From positions 1 through 40,471 of the IMG/VR virus record IMGVR_UViG_3300027969_000193: DNA of 40,471 nt; one strand, given 5' to 3'. Below the pieces are notes generated by a model. It worked only from the letters and a program-made list of their open reading frames with translations. It had not been told where the DNA came from and did not search any database. Of the stretch, positions 8,766 through 16,999 are shown piece by piece. Every line of letters begins with the position of its first letter. The stretch's first letter is position 1. Both the position numbers and the translations under genes were made by a program. The DNA is from a virus.

Positions 8766-8774
8766 TTCAATTCC

Positions 8775-10391
8775 TTATTCTGCTGTGTAAGTCTTCTTCC
8801 AACTTGGTTTTTGACTATCATCATATTTAACATATCTATCACGTTGTGCTCTCATTCTCTGCTGACTGCTCATACCATCAAATGGTTCTGCGATGCCTTG
8901 TAAGACAGCCATAATAGCATAACGACAACTATCTATACAATCATCTGGATCACTGAATCTGCCTTTTTCATCAACGAAATAGTTTTGTGCTTCTGTTAAA
9001 AAGTTAGAGCAATTTTCATTTACGAAAAATGTGCCCATTTCAAACATTTGTCGCATCTGGTTGATGCCATAACTTTTGTGGTTGTTCTGTTTGCCATACT
9101 GATCTGGTGGATTCATAATAGCATTTTCATAAACATTGAGTCCATAACTTTCAAACAACTCACGGATACTACTTGAACTCATTGTATATCTGCCTTTGGT
9201 GCTTGCGTCTGCTGGTAATACTATGGGTGTGCCAAATACTTCAGGTCTGAGCAGGTGATTGACATATTGCGTTGGCACGGCTTCTTCAACACCTTGTATA
9301 ACAATCTGTCTGTGTAAGTATGCCATTTTCTCGTTCGGCTCCCAATACATCAATGATATAACGGTTTTGTCATTGACTAAACCAAGGTCAAGTGCGATAA
9401 CACGTTGAATGTTTGGCATCCTGTTAAAATCTACTTCACCTGTTTTGTATGTCACTGCTGCCCAATCACCTAACTGGAACACAGCACCTTTACCCATTAC
9501 AGGCTTACCTGCTATTCGGGCTTCTCGCTCGTGTGGCAAATAGTCACGCTCAAGTTGTCGTCTGGTTTCTTTTAATAAAAATGGCTGACCCCAAGGATCA
9601 TATTCAGGACAATCATCCCAACTTACACGGATGTAGTTGTATCCTTCTTCTCGGTTCCAGAATTTACTGACAAGTCCGTTGAGTCCTTTAAGTGGCGTGA
9701 ATGAGCAGAGAATCTTTCCTTGCGTAGTAGCAGTTCGAGTGACGATCTCACTGAAGAAGTCATCTGGTGGTTGCTCATCGAAGACTGCCATATTGAGTTT
9801 AAAACCTTGTAATTGACGAACCTCCTGAGTATAATTTGCGAATAACAAATAACTATTAGCCCCAGAAGTATGCCTAATCTCCACTCCGATACAATTGGCA
9901 CCGTCATTTCGCATAGTATCAACAACGATACAACTACGAGGAATAGCACCAGTTCCCAAGTTTTCAGTAATTTTAACATCTTGCGTTCCTAACAATTCAT
10001 TTTGTAGCACTAATGCTACCTGACTCCATCCCTCACCAGCCACCATACAAGTTATTGGTGCTGTGAATCTATGTCCTTGCCACCAATCTGGATACAATCC
10101 TGTTAAATGACAGGCTGTTTCAAAACAAGTAGATACGGTTTTACCAATCCTGTTAGCAGCCAATATCCCTCGTCTATCGTGTTCGCCTGTGGCAAAGAAT
10201 TTAAGTTGATGCTCAAAAGGTCTAAAGTATTTTAGACTATTAAACTTCATATCTTCAGCCACGGTAATAGCCAAGTCCATTAGTTGGCTTTGTAATGAAC
10301 CTGGTATATTTTTTAATGCGTCAGTGTCAAGACCGTGTTTATCCACGCTGTAGCGTAGTGCTCTCGCCATCAATACATCTTGTCCTAACAT
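8775..10391 (-). CDS. terL: Terminase large subunit (ATPase/nuclease)
   Basis: 538 residues. ATPase: Walker-A-like GILAANRIGKT at residues 75-85 (classical for headful packagers), Walker B MAVFDE at 201-206, coupling segment CSFTPLKG near 229. Nuclease: ALDLGL around 333-338, then ADAST and a C-terminal DPDDCIDSCRYA, giving the RNase-H-like acidic triad. The enzyme cuts the concatemer and pumps DNA through the portal. Start overlaps the stop of the preceding gene (TAATG). The motif set resembles terminases of pac-type phages, in keeping with a circularly permuted genome. Confidence 0.93.
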   Translation of the reverse strand: MLGQDVLMARALRYSVDKHGLDTDALKNIPGSLQSQLMDLAITVAEDMKFNSLKYFRPFEHQLKFFATGEHDRRGILAANRIGKTVSTCFETACHLTGLYPDWWQGHRFTAPITCMVAGEGWSQVALVLQNELLGTQDVKITENLGTGAIPRSCIVVDTMRNDGANCIGVEIRHTSGANSYLLFANYTQEVRQLQGFKLNMAVFDEQPPDDFFSEIVTRTATTQGKILCSFTPLKGLNGLVSKFWNREEGYNYIRVSWDDCPEYDPWGQPFLLKETRRQLERDYLPHEREARIAGKPVMGKGAVFQLGDWAAVTYKTGEVDFNRMPNIQRVIALDLGLVNDKTVISLMYWEPNEKMAYLHRQIVIQGVEEAVPTQYVNHLLRPEVFGTPIVLPADASTKGRYTMSSSSIRELFESYGLNVYENAIMNPPDQYGKQNNHKSYGINQMRQMFEMGTFFVNENCSNFLTEAQNYFVDEKGRFSDPDDCIDSCRYAIMAVLQGIAEPFDGMSSQQRMRAQRDRYVKYDDSQKPSWKKTYTAE

Positions 10392-10687
10392 TATTCAGCC
10401 TTTAAGTCTTGTCTAATTTGATGGACATAAAACATTGCCTGAGCAAGGCTTTCTATTTCATCACAACTTAAAATCCAAGTTTTAGGGTTTTGTAAATCAG
10501 TGCCTTCAAGTTTAGTCAAACCAAGTTGTAATCGTTCCGTGATTAAACGAAGGATATGCTCAACCTGATTTGGATACTTGTCAGCAAATGCGATACGATG
10601 ACTGGCATTTACCTTTTGTAAGATAAGCGTGTCATTGTATCTGGCAGCGTCTTGTGCTGCCTTGATCTCTGTTTCTCGGGCGGTCAT
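10391..10687 (-). CDS. Small helical protein upstream of terL
   Basis: 98 residues, almost entirely helical by composition (Glu, Ala, Leu, Gln, Arg), no membrane segment, no recognised family. It overlaps the downstream terminase start by one base (TAATG) and itself starts in an ATGA overlap with the upstream gene, so it is coupled to packaging genes. A terminase accessory role is possible, but the better small-terminase candidate lies at 12615-12977. Confidence 0.62.
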   Translation of the reverse strand: MTARETEIKAAQDAARYNDTLILQKVNASHRIAFADKYPNQVEHILRLITERLQLGLTKLEGTDLQNPKTWILSCDEIESLAQAMFYVHQIRQDLKAE

Positions 10688-11451
10688 TTAGTCAAATCCC
10701 AAGGATTGTTTTTAACTGAATCATCAAGACTGATAAACTCTCTGTCGATCCATACTTCCCATTGATTACTGCGATTGACCTTAAATGTCATCATCATACC
10801 ACGCAAGCGTTTGCCCTGCGGAGTTAGTGTGCCATCTTCACGGACAATAGTTTGTTCGCCTGTTCTTGGATCAACCCAGGTAATAATTTCTGGGCGTGTT
10901 CTACCAAACTTGTCAATCTTTTCACCCTTTGGTTTTTGCTCAAGTGGTCCAAGCACTTCATAACTAATCATACCATTTTTGTATTTCTTAAATAATACGT
11001 GACATTTCTTATCCATTGCTCTGCTTTCATCATCAGGATGTGGGACAATAGGACTATAAAATAAGTTTTGAACTTGGCTACGATCAGGTAATGAAGGATC
11101 TCTGGCTGGAACTTCTTTAAGTGGTTCTTCAGGTATCAGTTCTGCTTTATCAATGTAAGGATTGTTATCACCTTTGAATTTAGCATCAATCTCAACACCA
11201 TTTAGTGTGTCCATTGCTACCTGATATTTTAATTTATTGGCTCTGCCTTTTAAGTTTAGCACGATGCCTGTTTCGTCAAAAACAAATCGTTCTAATTCTC
11301 GGGCTGTGGGGAAATCAGTCATCAATCCTTCTAAATCATATTCAGCGTTGCTGACTGCTTTAGGGGCTACTGGTTTTTTTGCTTTAGTAGTATCTACTAC
11401 TGGTTCTTGGGGCTTGTCTGCCCAAGGGCTATCTATATTGCTTGTTATCAT
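10684..11451 (-). CDS. Protein of unknown function in the packaging block (255 aa)
   Basis: The in-frame ATG at 11466 is probably not the start: an AAAGGAAAAGAA ribosome binding site lies between it and the ATG at 11451, giving a 255-residue protein. The N-terminus is Pro/Lys-rich and likely disordered (residues 1-35); a middle part has TDFPTARELERFVFDETG; the C-terminal half is basic and mixed, with EVWIDREFISL near the end. No family recognised. The C-terminus overlaps the 98-residue gene by ATGA. Upstream is a terminator at 11482-11502, so this gene probably has its own promoter; TGTATAGT at about 11467-11475 on the minus strand is a candidate -10. Confidence 0.65.
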   Translation of the reverse strand: MITSNIDSPWADKPQEPVVDTTKAKKPVAPKAVSNAEYDLEGLMTDFPTARELERFVFDETGIVLNLKGRANKLKYQVAMDTLNGVEIDAKFKGDNNPYIDKAELIPEEPLKEVPARDPSLPDRSQVQNLFYSPIVPHPDDESRAMDKKCHVLFKKYKNGMISYEVLGPLEQKPKGEKIDKFGRTRPEIITWVDPRTGEQTIVREDGTLTPQGKRLRGMMMTFKVNRSNQWEVWIDREFISLDDSVKNNPWDLTK

Positions 11452-11481
11452 TTCTTTTCCTTTCATAACTATACAATTAAA

Positions 11482-11502
11482 AGAGCAGTCTTGGACTGCT
11501 CT
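11482..11502 (-). terminator. Rho-independent terminator after the small-basic-protein cluster
   Basis: Perfect 9-bp stem AGAGCAGTC / GACTGCTCT around a 3-nt loop, followed on the minus strand by TTTAATT. It lies between the stop of the 99-residue gene and the start of the 255-residue gene. Confidence 0.78.
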
Positions 11503-11517
11503 GTTATTTATACTACT

Positions 11518-11817
11518 TTAACCTTTTGTGGTAGGTTTTTTGTATTTTGATGGTAGGCTGCTATTACTGGCTGTTGGATTCTTTTTAGGTCCAGTATTAG
11601 TATTACTACTTACACTTTCTAAAGCAGGATTTACTTTAGGTTGAACACCTCTGCCACGCATTTCTAAAGCACTTGTGACCATATTGGCTAATGTTGCTTT
11701 TTCACTGCTGGAAGTAGATTTGGCATCCATAAAAGCATTACGCTTTGTAGTGTTGCCTGCGTTGCCTGTTGTAGGACCACGCTTTTGATTGATTGGTTTG
11801 CTTTGTGGGTTTTTCAT
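11518..11817 (-). CDS. Small basic, disordered protein (99 aa)
   Basis: Rich in Lys, Ser, Thr, Asn and Pro with little hydrophobic content except a central ATLANMVTSALEMRG; both ends look disordered. Start ATG has AAAGGAAAC ahead. It belongs to a run of four short proteins (to 12606) with similar composition. The family is not recognised; small basic proteins of this type occur near packaging genes in aquatic podoviruses and may bind DNA or head components, which is inference. Confidence 0.65.
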   Translation of the reverse strand: MKNPQSKPINQKRGPTTGNAGNTTKRNAFMDAKSTSSSEKATLANMVTSALEMRGRGVQPKVNPALESVSSNTNTGPKKNPTASNSSLPSKYKKPTTKG

Positions 11818-11828
11818 TTTGTTTCCTT

Positions 11829-12158
11829 TTATCCTGATACTGCTACTGCTTGAACATACAAACCTGTTCCGCCAGTTGCTCTGACATATACTGGTCCAGT
11901 AAAATTGGCATTTGCTACTTGAACAACTACCGTGGCTCCTGGTGCTACTCCTATAACATTATTAAAATCATAAGTATCGACTTCTCCAGTTAAACTGAAA
12001 CCTAAAGCACCAGTATTGATTAAATCAGGATTGTCAATTTTAAGAGTCGTAATATTTTTATTGCCAGCAAAATTTATGGTTGCCGTAGATGGAGTTAGTG
12101 TTGTAGGTGTATCTACTGCTAATAAAATCAATGGACCTACTATTTGATAGACTGACAT
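11829..12158 (-). CDS. Small beta-rich, decoration-like protein (109 aa)
   Basis: Thr, Val, Ala, Gly and Asn dominate, with alternating hydrophobic residues over most of the length and no long helix or membrane segment, though the N-terminal PLILLAV is hydrophobic. The pattern suggests an all-beta sandwich such as a head decoration or fibre tip protein. Its start overlaps the last base of the preceding stop. Function is inferred from composition and place only. Confidence 0.65.
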   Translation of the reverse strand: MSVYQIVGPLILLAVDTPTTLTPSTATINFAGNKNITTLKIDNPDLINTGALGFSLTGEVDTYDFNNVIGVAPGATVVVQVANANFTGPVYVRATGGTGLYVQAVAVSG

Positions 12159-12448
12159 TATGCTTGATTCCCTTTAGTTGGACCACGGGCAAAGTCAAAC
12201 TTTTCTCTGCCAAGATTAGGCATAGATTTAGTTTGTCCGTCACTGACTGCTTGACGCTTTTGTGGATTACTTGAACCTTTGGTCATTTCGTGTCCGCAGT
12301 ATGGCATTGCTGTTCCACCGCCTCTGGGTCCTTGACCTTTATTGATTAGTGCGTCAGGGTTGCCTTTTTGGTTGGGATTACCACTGAATTTGTTTGGTGA
12401 GCCTTTAGCAGCCATACCACCGATAGCATAAGATAATTTATCTGTCAT
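12158..12448 (-). CDS. Small Gly/Lys/Asn-rich protein (96 aa)
   Basis: 96 residues, low complexity, basic, rich in Gly, Lys, Asn, Gln and Pro, with a lone CGHE motif near residue 52. No hydrophobic core evident. ATG at 12448 has AAAGGAAAACAAA upstream and overlaps the stop of the preceding 53-residue gene as ATGA. Not recognised. Confidence 0.65.
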   Translation of the reverse strand: MTDKLSYAIGGMAAKGSPNKFSGNPNQKGNPDALINKGQGPRGGGTAMPYCGHEMTKGSSNPQKRQAVSDGQTKSMPNLGREKFDFARGPTKGNQA

Positions 12449-12606
12449 TTTGTTTTCCTTTTAATTGGTTTGGCTGTCTTTGCCGATTCTGTAAATGCTT
12501 TGGCTGTGGGAGCACCTTTAGTGCCTGGCTTTCGCATTGTTTCTTTACTGCCTGCTTTGATTCTATCACGCTTGGCATTGATGTTGGCATATAGTCCGTT
12601 TTTCAT
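12445..12606 (-). CDS. Very small basic protein (53 aa)
   Basis: Fifty-three codons from ATG at 12606 to TGA at 12447-12445, which overlaps the next start as ATGA. The protein is strongly basic (many Lys and Arg, including RKPGTKGAPTAKAF and a KPIKRKTK tail). It starts 8 bp after the stop of the terminase-small candidate. Similar short Lys-rich proteins ending in a GAPTAKAF-like segment are familiar to me from aquatic podovirus genomes, but without an assigned role. Confidence 0.7.
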   Translation of the reverse strand: MKNGLYANINAKRDRIKAGSKETMRKPGTKGAPTAKAFTESAKTAKPIKRKTK

Positions 12607-12614
12607 AGTATTAT

Positions 12615-12977
12615 TTATACGTTCTTCACGCCTGTTAGTTTAGACAATGCGTCGGCAAATGCCTGTTGTTTTGCGGCTACAGCATCAGCACTATCAGTGA
12701 CTTCTATTTTAGCCAGACTATTCATAACCTTGCTTAAAATAAGATTGTGATATTTGATTACCGTGGCACTATCGCTGTTATTTCTGGCAGTCATAAAATC
12801 TTCAATCAGCAGTTCTTCGTAGTCTTTACCCTGTGTTTGATTAAAAACTTGTTCTAATAATCCACTGATAGTGACTGCGTCTTTGCTGCCTTTTGGTCTG
12901 CCCGAGCCTGGACGATATCCACCGTGACTTTTTACATTAGGGTTGGATTTTGTAGCAATTTTCTTTTCTTTTGTCAT
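12615..12977 (-). CDS. Putative terminase small subunit / DNA-binding protein
   Basis: 120 residues from ATG at 12977; the upstream extension from an earlier in-frame ATG would reach into the intergenic control region. The N-terminal GGYRPGSGRPKGSKD (residues about 19-33) is a signature found at the head of many phage small-terminase-like proteins; the rest is helical. It lies about 2.2 kb upstream of terL with packaging-block genes in between. A small terminase recognises the packaging start and stimulates the large subunit. The identification rests on this motif and position, so it is moderate. The gene is transcribed away from the plus-strand acetyltransferase gene. Confidence 0.55.
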   Translation of the reverse strand: MTKEKKIATKSNPNVKSHGGYRPGSGRPKGSKDAVTISGLLEQVFNQTQGKDYEELLIEDFMTARNNSDSATVIKYHNLILSKVMNSLAKIEVTDSADAVAAKQQAFADALSKLTGVKNV

Positions 12978-13025
12978 ATTATTATTTAGCAAGATTAAAT
13001 ATACAAACACTTGAAAGGATATGAA
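12978..13025. promoter_or_regulatory. Divergent intergenic region
   Basis: Forty-eight bases separate the divergent terminase-small candidate (minus) and acetyltransferase (plus) starts. It holds TAAATAATA next to the minus-strand start and, for the plus strand, an AT-rich stretch with AAAGGA seven bases before the ATG at 13026. A full -35/-10 pair is not clear; TTGTCA at 12971-12976 could serve as a plus-strand -35. Confidence 0.4.
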
Positions 13026-13514
13026 ATGATTACATATATTTGGCGACCAGCATTAGGCACAGATGTCACTGCTATTGTAGCCTTGGCTGAAGCCAACTTC
13101 CAAACTGAGATAGATACTATCTTTACTCCTGAGCCAATTACATATTCTCGAAATATTACCTTGGCAATTATAAATCAATTCTATAAACCCACCACCGAAC
13201 TCTTTAGCGTTGCTGTTGAACCAAGTGGCAATTTACTTGCTTACACTTGGGCAAAAACTAACGACTTTGCTCCGTGGTCAGACGATAAGATGGTTGGTGT
13301 GCGTATGGCTCACCTTGATCTCGGCTTGTCCAGTAGAGACAGAATCCAATTATTAAAAGATATGATACAACTATGGGAAGGTTTCGCATTGTTATCTCAA
13401 AGTCCTATAATCTGTTCTACTACTATGCGTAATGACCAACAAGCATTTCTTAAACTACATCAACGAGCAGGTTATGATGTCCGTGGGTCATACGCTTACA
13501 AACGTTTATTCTAA
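13026..13514 (+). CDS. GNAT-fold N-acetyltransferase-like protein
   Basis: 162 residues; ATG at 13026 is chosen over TTG at 13011 because AAAGGA lies seven bases before it. The N-terminus WRPALGTDVTAIVALAEANF matches the first strand/helix of GNAT proteins, a central strand pair follows (SVAVEPSGNLLAYTWA), then SSRDRIQLLKDMIQLWEGFA where the acetyl-CoA-binding helix would be, and a C-terminal FLKLHQRAGYDVRG resembling the GNAT last strand. The glycine-rich Q/RxxGxG/A loop is weak, so activity is uncertain. It is the only plus-strand gene in the window and overlaps the convergent Dps-like gene by 9 bp at the 3' end. Confidence 0.62.
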   Translation: MITYIWRPALGTDVTAIVALAEANFQTEIDTIFTPEPITYSRNITLAIINQFYKPTTELFSVAVEPSGNLLAYTWAKTNDFAPWSDDKMVGVRMAHLDLGLSSRDRIQLLKDMIQLWEGFALLSQSPIICSTTMRNDQQAFLKLHQRAGYDVRGSYAYKRLF

Positions 13515-13937
13515 AGTGCTACGAAGCATCCAAATACTCTTATTCAAATCTAAAATCTGGTCTTGAGCATAATTGGCTATTTCATCGTGCTCATCTTCTT
13601 CTGCTATTTCTTCAAGTTCTATATAACAATCTCGTAGTTGTTCTAAATCATCCAAGACCATTTGTAGCAATTCATCAGCCGTGCCTTCTATGGCATCTGT
13701 AGGCAATTCTGAGTTGTTGATAATTTCGGATAAATCTGTGGGCATCATTTCTTGTAAGGTGCGTAAGAGTTCGCCCAAGACATCAATCTGTGCTTGTCTG
13801 CGTTCATATACACCTTGTAGCAACTTGTGGTCGCTTCTAAAGTTTCTGCCTGTGATATTTGCGTGGGCAGCGTGGCTTCTGTAGTATGCTACGAAGTTGT
13901 CGTAAAAGACTTGTGTTAGTTGTTCAGTTGTTGTCAT
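13506..13937 (-). CDS. Dps-like ferritin (four-helix ferroxidase)
   Basis: 143 residues. Alignment by eye to E. coli Dps gives the complete intersubunit ferroxidase site with exact spacing: H25, H37, D52 and E56 (12, 15 and 4 apart, as in H51, H63, D78, E82). The flanking context is also Dps-like: SHAAHANITGRNF, YERRQAQIDVLGEL, and WMLRSTLE at the C-terminus. Dps proteins form 12-subunit shells that oxidise and store iron and bind DNA. Here the conserved Trp after the second His is Ala and the N-terminus is short. Its stop lies next to the plus-strand gene and its start overlaps the stop of the 1020-residue ejection-type protein, so it is probably expressed late, perhaps as a virion component. 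Confidence 0.78.
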   Translation of the reverse strand: MTTTEQLTQVFYDNFVAYYRSHAAHANITGRNFRSDHKLLQGVYERRQAQIDVLGELLRTLQEMMPTDLSEIINNSELPTDAIEGTADELLQMVLDDLEQLRDCYIELEEIAEEDEHDEIANYAQDQILDLNKSIWMLRSTLE

Positions 13938-16900
13938 TATTCTTCTCCACCTATTATATCATTACTTGGATCTCTGCCACCTTTTTTAACAAAGGCTTTT
14001 CTTTGTTTTTCGGTCATTGCTTTCCAATTTTCTTTAGCAGTTCTCATTTCTTGTAAGTTTTCTTTTAATTGTTTATTTTTTACATCTTGGCTTCTTTTAG
14101 CATCAATGGCTTTTGCTTCTTCCAAAGATTTACCCACAAGTTCTGGTCTTCCAAAACTGGATTGATTTTGTATTCTTTCGTAATTTCTAATTATAGTATC
14201 AGCCACGCTTTTACTTACTTGAGAAACTATTTCTTGTTCAGTTTTTGCTTTAGGATTTTTAGCAGTTTTAGTTTCTGCTTTTAATGATGGCATACTTATT
14301 GAGTTGAGATCATAATCATACCAATTTTTAATATCTTCTTTAGTCAAAGAAGCAGGATCTTTTTTAACTTTGTTATATAATTCTTCTGCTAATGTGCCAG
14401 GACTATATTGTTGTTCAATCGGAGATTTACCGCCTGAAATATAATGTTTATAATATTCATCGCCTGATACTGGCGTTTTTCCCCAATCAGTGTTCATTTC
14501 TGTTCCTTTCAATTCAGTAGTATTTATAGTCGCTGCCTTTTTAGATGCTCTGCTTTGCTTTAGCATTTCTTCTGCTTCCGCTTGTAGTTCAGCCATAGAC
14601 TTTGGACCTTTTAATACTTTACCAGTTTTAATGTCAATTTGACGCTCAATAGTTTTAGGCATATCAGGCACTAATTTTTTAACATCATCAGGCATATTTT
14701 TGTATGAAGCGTTTTCAACAACTTCATAGCGTATGCCATCTTTTTCAAAATTACCAACAGGTAAATCACCACCTGATATTTTAGCAAAAGTTAAATCTTT
14801 TGTATAATCATTTTCAGGTATAGCATTAGGCTCTACTTTAGGCATAGTAGTATCTAATGGTTCTTCAAACATTGATTTACCAGTTTCTTTACCTGCTTGT
14901 TGAGCACTTAAATCTCTGTATAGTTGAGCAACATCACCATTACGCTGTGCTAACATTTCGTTATACATATCTTTGGTAGTTTTGTCAGGTGCGTTTTTAA
15001 TGGTGTCGTCAAACCACGATTGTGCCATTTCTCGTTCCATAATGTCACTTTCTTTTGGCTTTAATCTGGCTGAACTTCGTTCGCCAGTTAGCGGTGGTAG
15101 TGCGTTGCGTTGTAATGCTTGTTTTCCAGCCTGTGTTGCTTGTGCTTCAGTTTTGCCTTCGGCAATGGCAGCATCATAGGCTTCATTATAAACACGCAGT
15201 TGTTTTCTGGCAGTGACACCTTCATATTTTGCCATTGCTTCCGCAACAGGTATAGTATCATTTTCTAAATCTTTATAGAATTGTTTTTTAGCATTACCAA
15301 CGCTCATATCTCTGGTTTGTTTTGGTATTTCTACAACAGGCATTTCTGCTGTAGGTGTAGGTGCTACCGCAGCCACAGGCGTAGTTTCGCCTTGAGCAAC
15401 CGTGTTAAACATTTTATTGCCAGTTAAATCTCCACTACCAAAAGGATCAGGACCGTATCTGCCAGTAATTTTATCTGCCAGACTTTGTTCGCCTGCTGTT
15501 AGTGGTTTGCCTGTTCTTGTTTTTTCTTGTAATGAGAACCAATCGCTTCTGTCAAACTCTACATTAGGTTTATCTAATGTGCCTTCACCACGAGTTTTTA
15601 CCAATGCTGGATTCTCACCTTCTTCGGCTAATTTTGGTCCTGCGGCTTTAGGTGTTTTAAACGCATCAACATTATTTCTACGCCATTCTTTAATCTCGTC
15701 AAAGGCTAAATCACCTGCTTGTTCAGGAGTCAATTGTTTGCCAGTTTGTCGGGCATCTTTTAATAAATCTTGTGTTCTGGCACTAACAGCCTTGTTAAAT
15801 GTATCACCAAAGTTATCACTACCTTGTGCTGCCATATTATAATGAGTGCCAGCATCGGGTAATGCGAAGGGTTGTGGCTGTGGTCTTGGAGCACTTGTAG
15901 TTCTTGCTACTCGTTGTGTAGTAGCCATTGCTGCCTGTGCCGCAGGAGTTGGCGTTGCCAAGCCGCCTGGACTTACTGGTCCAGCAGCCTGAAATCCTCT
16001 GGGCATTGGTCCTGGTTGAACGCCTGGCATAGGACGAACACCTGTTTGATATTCGTTGAGTATTTTTGGCAACTCTGGAGTAAATCCTTTGTTGGCTAAT
16101 CGCATATCTGCCAGTGCTTGAACACCAGCCAGACCACCTCGTAGTGTAGATAACACTGGAACACCACCAGTAAAGAACATACTGCCAATGTCTGCGGCAG
16201 CAGTTAGAGGATTTCTGTAAGTTTCACCTAATCGTTCGCCAAATGCCTTGGCACCTTGTCCAGCGTTGGGTATATTACCACCACTGAGCATCATTGCGGC
16301 TCTGTCTAATTTACCCTGCGGTAATTCGCTGATTGGTCGTTGTTCAGGCATTTGACCATATGGTAATTCGCCACGTTCAAACTTTGCCAACTCTTCAGGC
16401 GGTGTAAATGTAGCACCAATAGGATTTCTTTGACTTGGCACTTGATAACCTACAGGTGCTTTGCCTGGTCTTGCTATGTAGCCTGTGCCTGTGCCCACAG
16501 CACCACTGACAACATCACCAGCACCACGGACTGCTCCTGGAATTGCTTTTATGGCTTTTACACTGGGGAATGGTGCCATTGCTTCTCCACCAAATCTGGC
16601 AAGTTTAGCCTGCGGTGTATCGCTTTGGAACGGCAACATTTGATTCCATTCTTCACTGCCTAATGGAACTTGATAAGGACTTGGTTGTCCAGTTGCCATA
16701 CCATATAGATTTCCTGGCAAGTTTAATAAATCACTGGGACCACCTAACGCACCTGTGACAACGCCACGGGCAGTTTGTATAGGCATATCTTTACTGGCTT
16801 CTCTGTCATTGTTAGCATCTGGACGACGACCTTGCGGACGATAAACGCCAAAGGCAGCACCACCAGCACCCTCTACAGGTTTAGGTTGGCGAGATTCAGG

Positions 16901-16999
16901 AGCAGGACGAAGGCTTTTGGCTGCTTCGTCAATGTCTTTTTCCGTGGGTTCTTTTTCAAACTCTACTCGTTGTCCATTTACTTCATATATGAATGCCAT
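13937..16999 (-). CDS. Large internal virion (ejection-type) protein
   Basis: 1020 residues. N-terminus is a short folded segment (YEVNGQRVEFEKEPTEKDID), then long Gly/Ala/Pro-rich stretches typical of proteins stored inside podovirus heads and ejected with DNA, and a charged, Lys/Glu-rich helical C-terminal half. Ala/Gly-rich regions such as ARGVVTGALGGPSDLLNLPG resemble membrane-active segments of P22/T7-like ejection proteins. No lysozyme or protease motif is visible to me. Its start overlaps the stop of the 793-residue gene (TAATG) and it ends one base into the Dps-like gene. Confidence 0.66.
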   Translation of the reverse strand: MAFIYEVNGQRVEFEKEPTEKDIDEAAKSLRPAPESRQPKPVEGAGGAAFGVYRPQGRRPDANNDREASKDMPIQTARGVVTGALGGPSDLLNLPGNLYGMATGQPSPYQVPLGSEEWNQMLPFQSDTPQAKLARFGGEAMAPFPSVKAIKAIPGAVRGAGDVVSGAVGTGTGYIARPGKAPVGYQVPSQRNPIGATFTPPEELAKFERGELPYGQMPEQRPISELPQGKLDRAAMMLSGGNIPNAGQGAKAFGERLGETYRNPLTAAADIGSMFFTGGVPVLSTLRGGLAGVQALADMRLANKGFTPELPKILNEYQTGVRPMPGVQPGPMPRGFQAAGPVSPGGLATPTPAAQAAMATTQRVARTTSAPRPQPQPFALPDAGTHYNMAAQGSDNFGDTFNKAVSARTQDLLKDARQTGKQLTPEQAGDLAFDEIKEWRRNNVDAFKTPKAAGPKLAEEGENPALVKTRGEGTLDKPNVEFDRSDWFSLQEKTRTGKPLTAGEQSLADKITGRYGPDPFGSGDLTGNKMFNTVAQGETTPVAAVAPTPTAEMPVVEIPKQTRDMSVGNAKKQFYKDLENDTIPVAEAMAKYEGVTARKQLRVYNEAYDAAIAEGKTEAQATQAGKQALQRNALPPLTGERSSARLKPKESDIMEREMAQSWFDDTIKNAPDKTTKDMYNEMLAQRNGDVAQLYRDLSAQQAGKETGKSMFEEPLDTTMPKVEPNAIPENDYTKDLTFAKISGGDLPVGNFEKDGIRYEVVENASYKNMPDDVKKLVPDMPKTIERQIDIKTGKVLKGPKSMAELQAEAEEMLKQSRASKKAATINTTELKGTEMNTDWGKTPVSGDEYYKHYISGGKSPIEQQYSPGTLAEELYNKVKKDPASLTKEDIKNWYDYDLNSISMPSLKAETKTAKNPKAKTEQEIVSQVSKSVADTIIRNYERIQNQSSFGRPELVGKSLEEAKAIDAKRSQDVKNKQLKENLQEMRTAKENWKAMTEKQRKAFVKKGGRDPSNDIIGGEE

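Noticed and set aside
13011-13025. TTG start for the acetyltransferase-like gene
   Set aside because: The ribosome binding site AAAGGA lies inside this extension and points to ATG at 13026.
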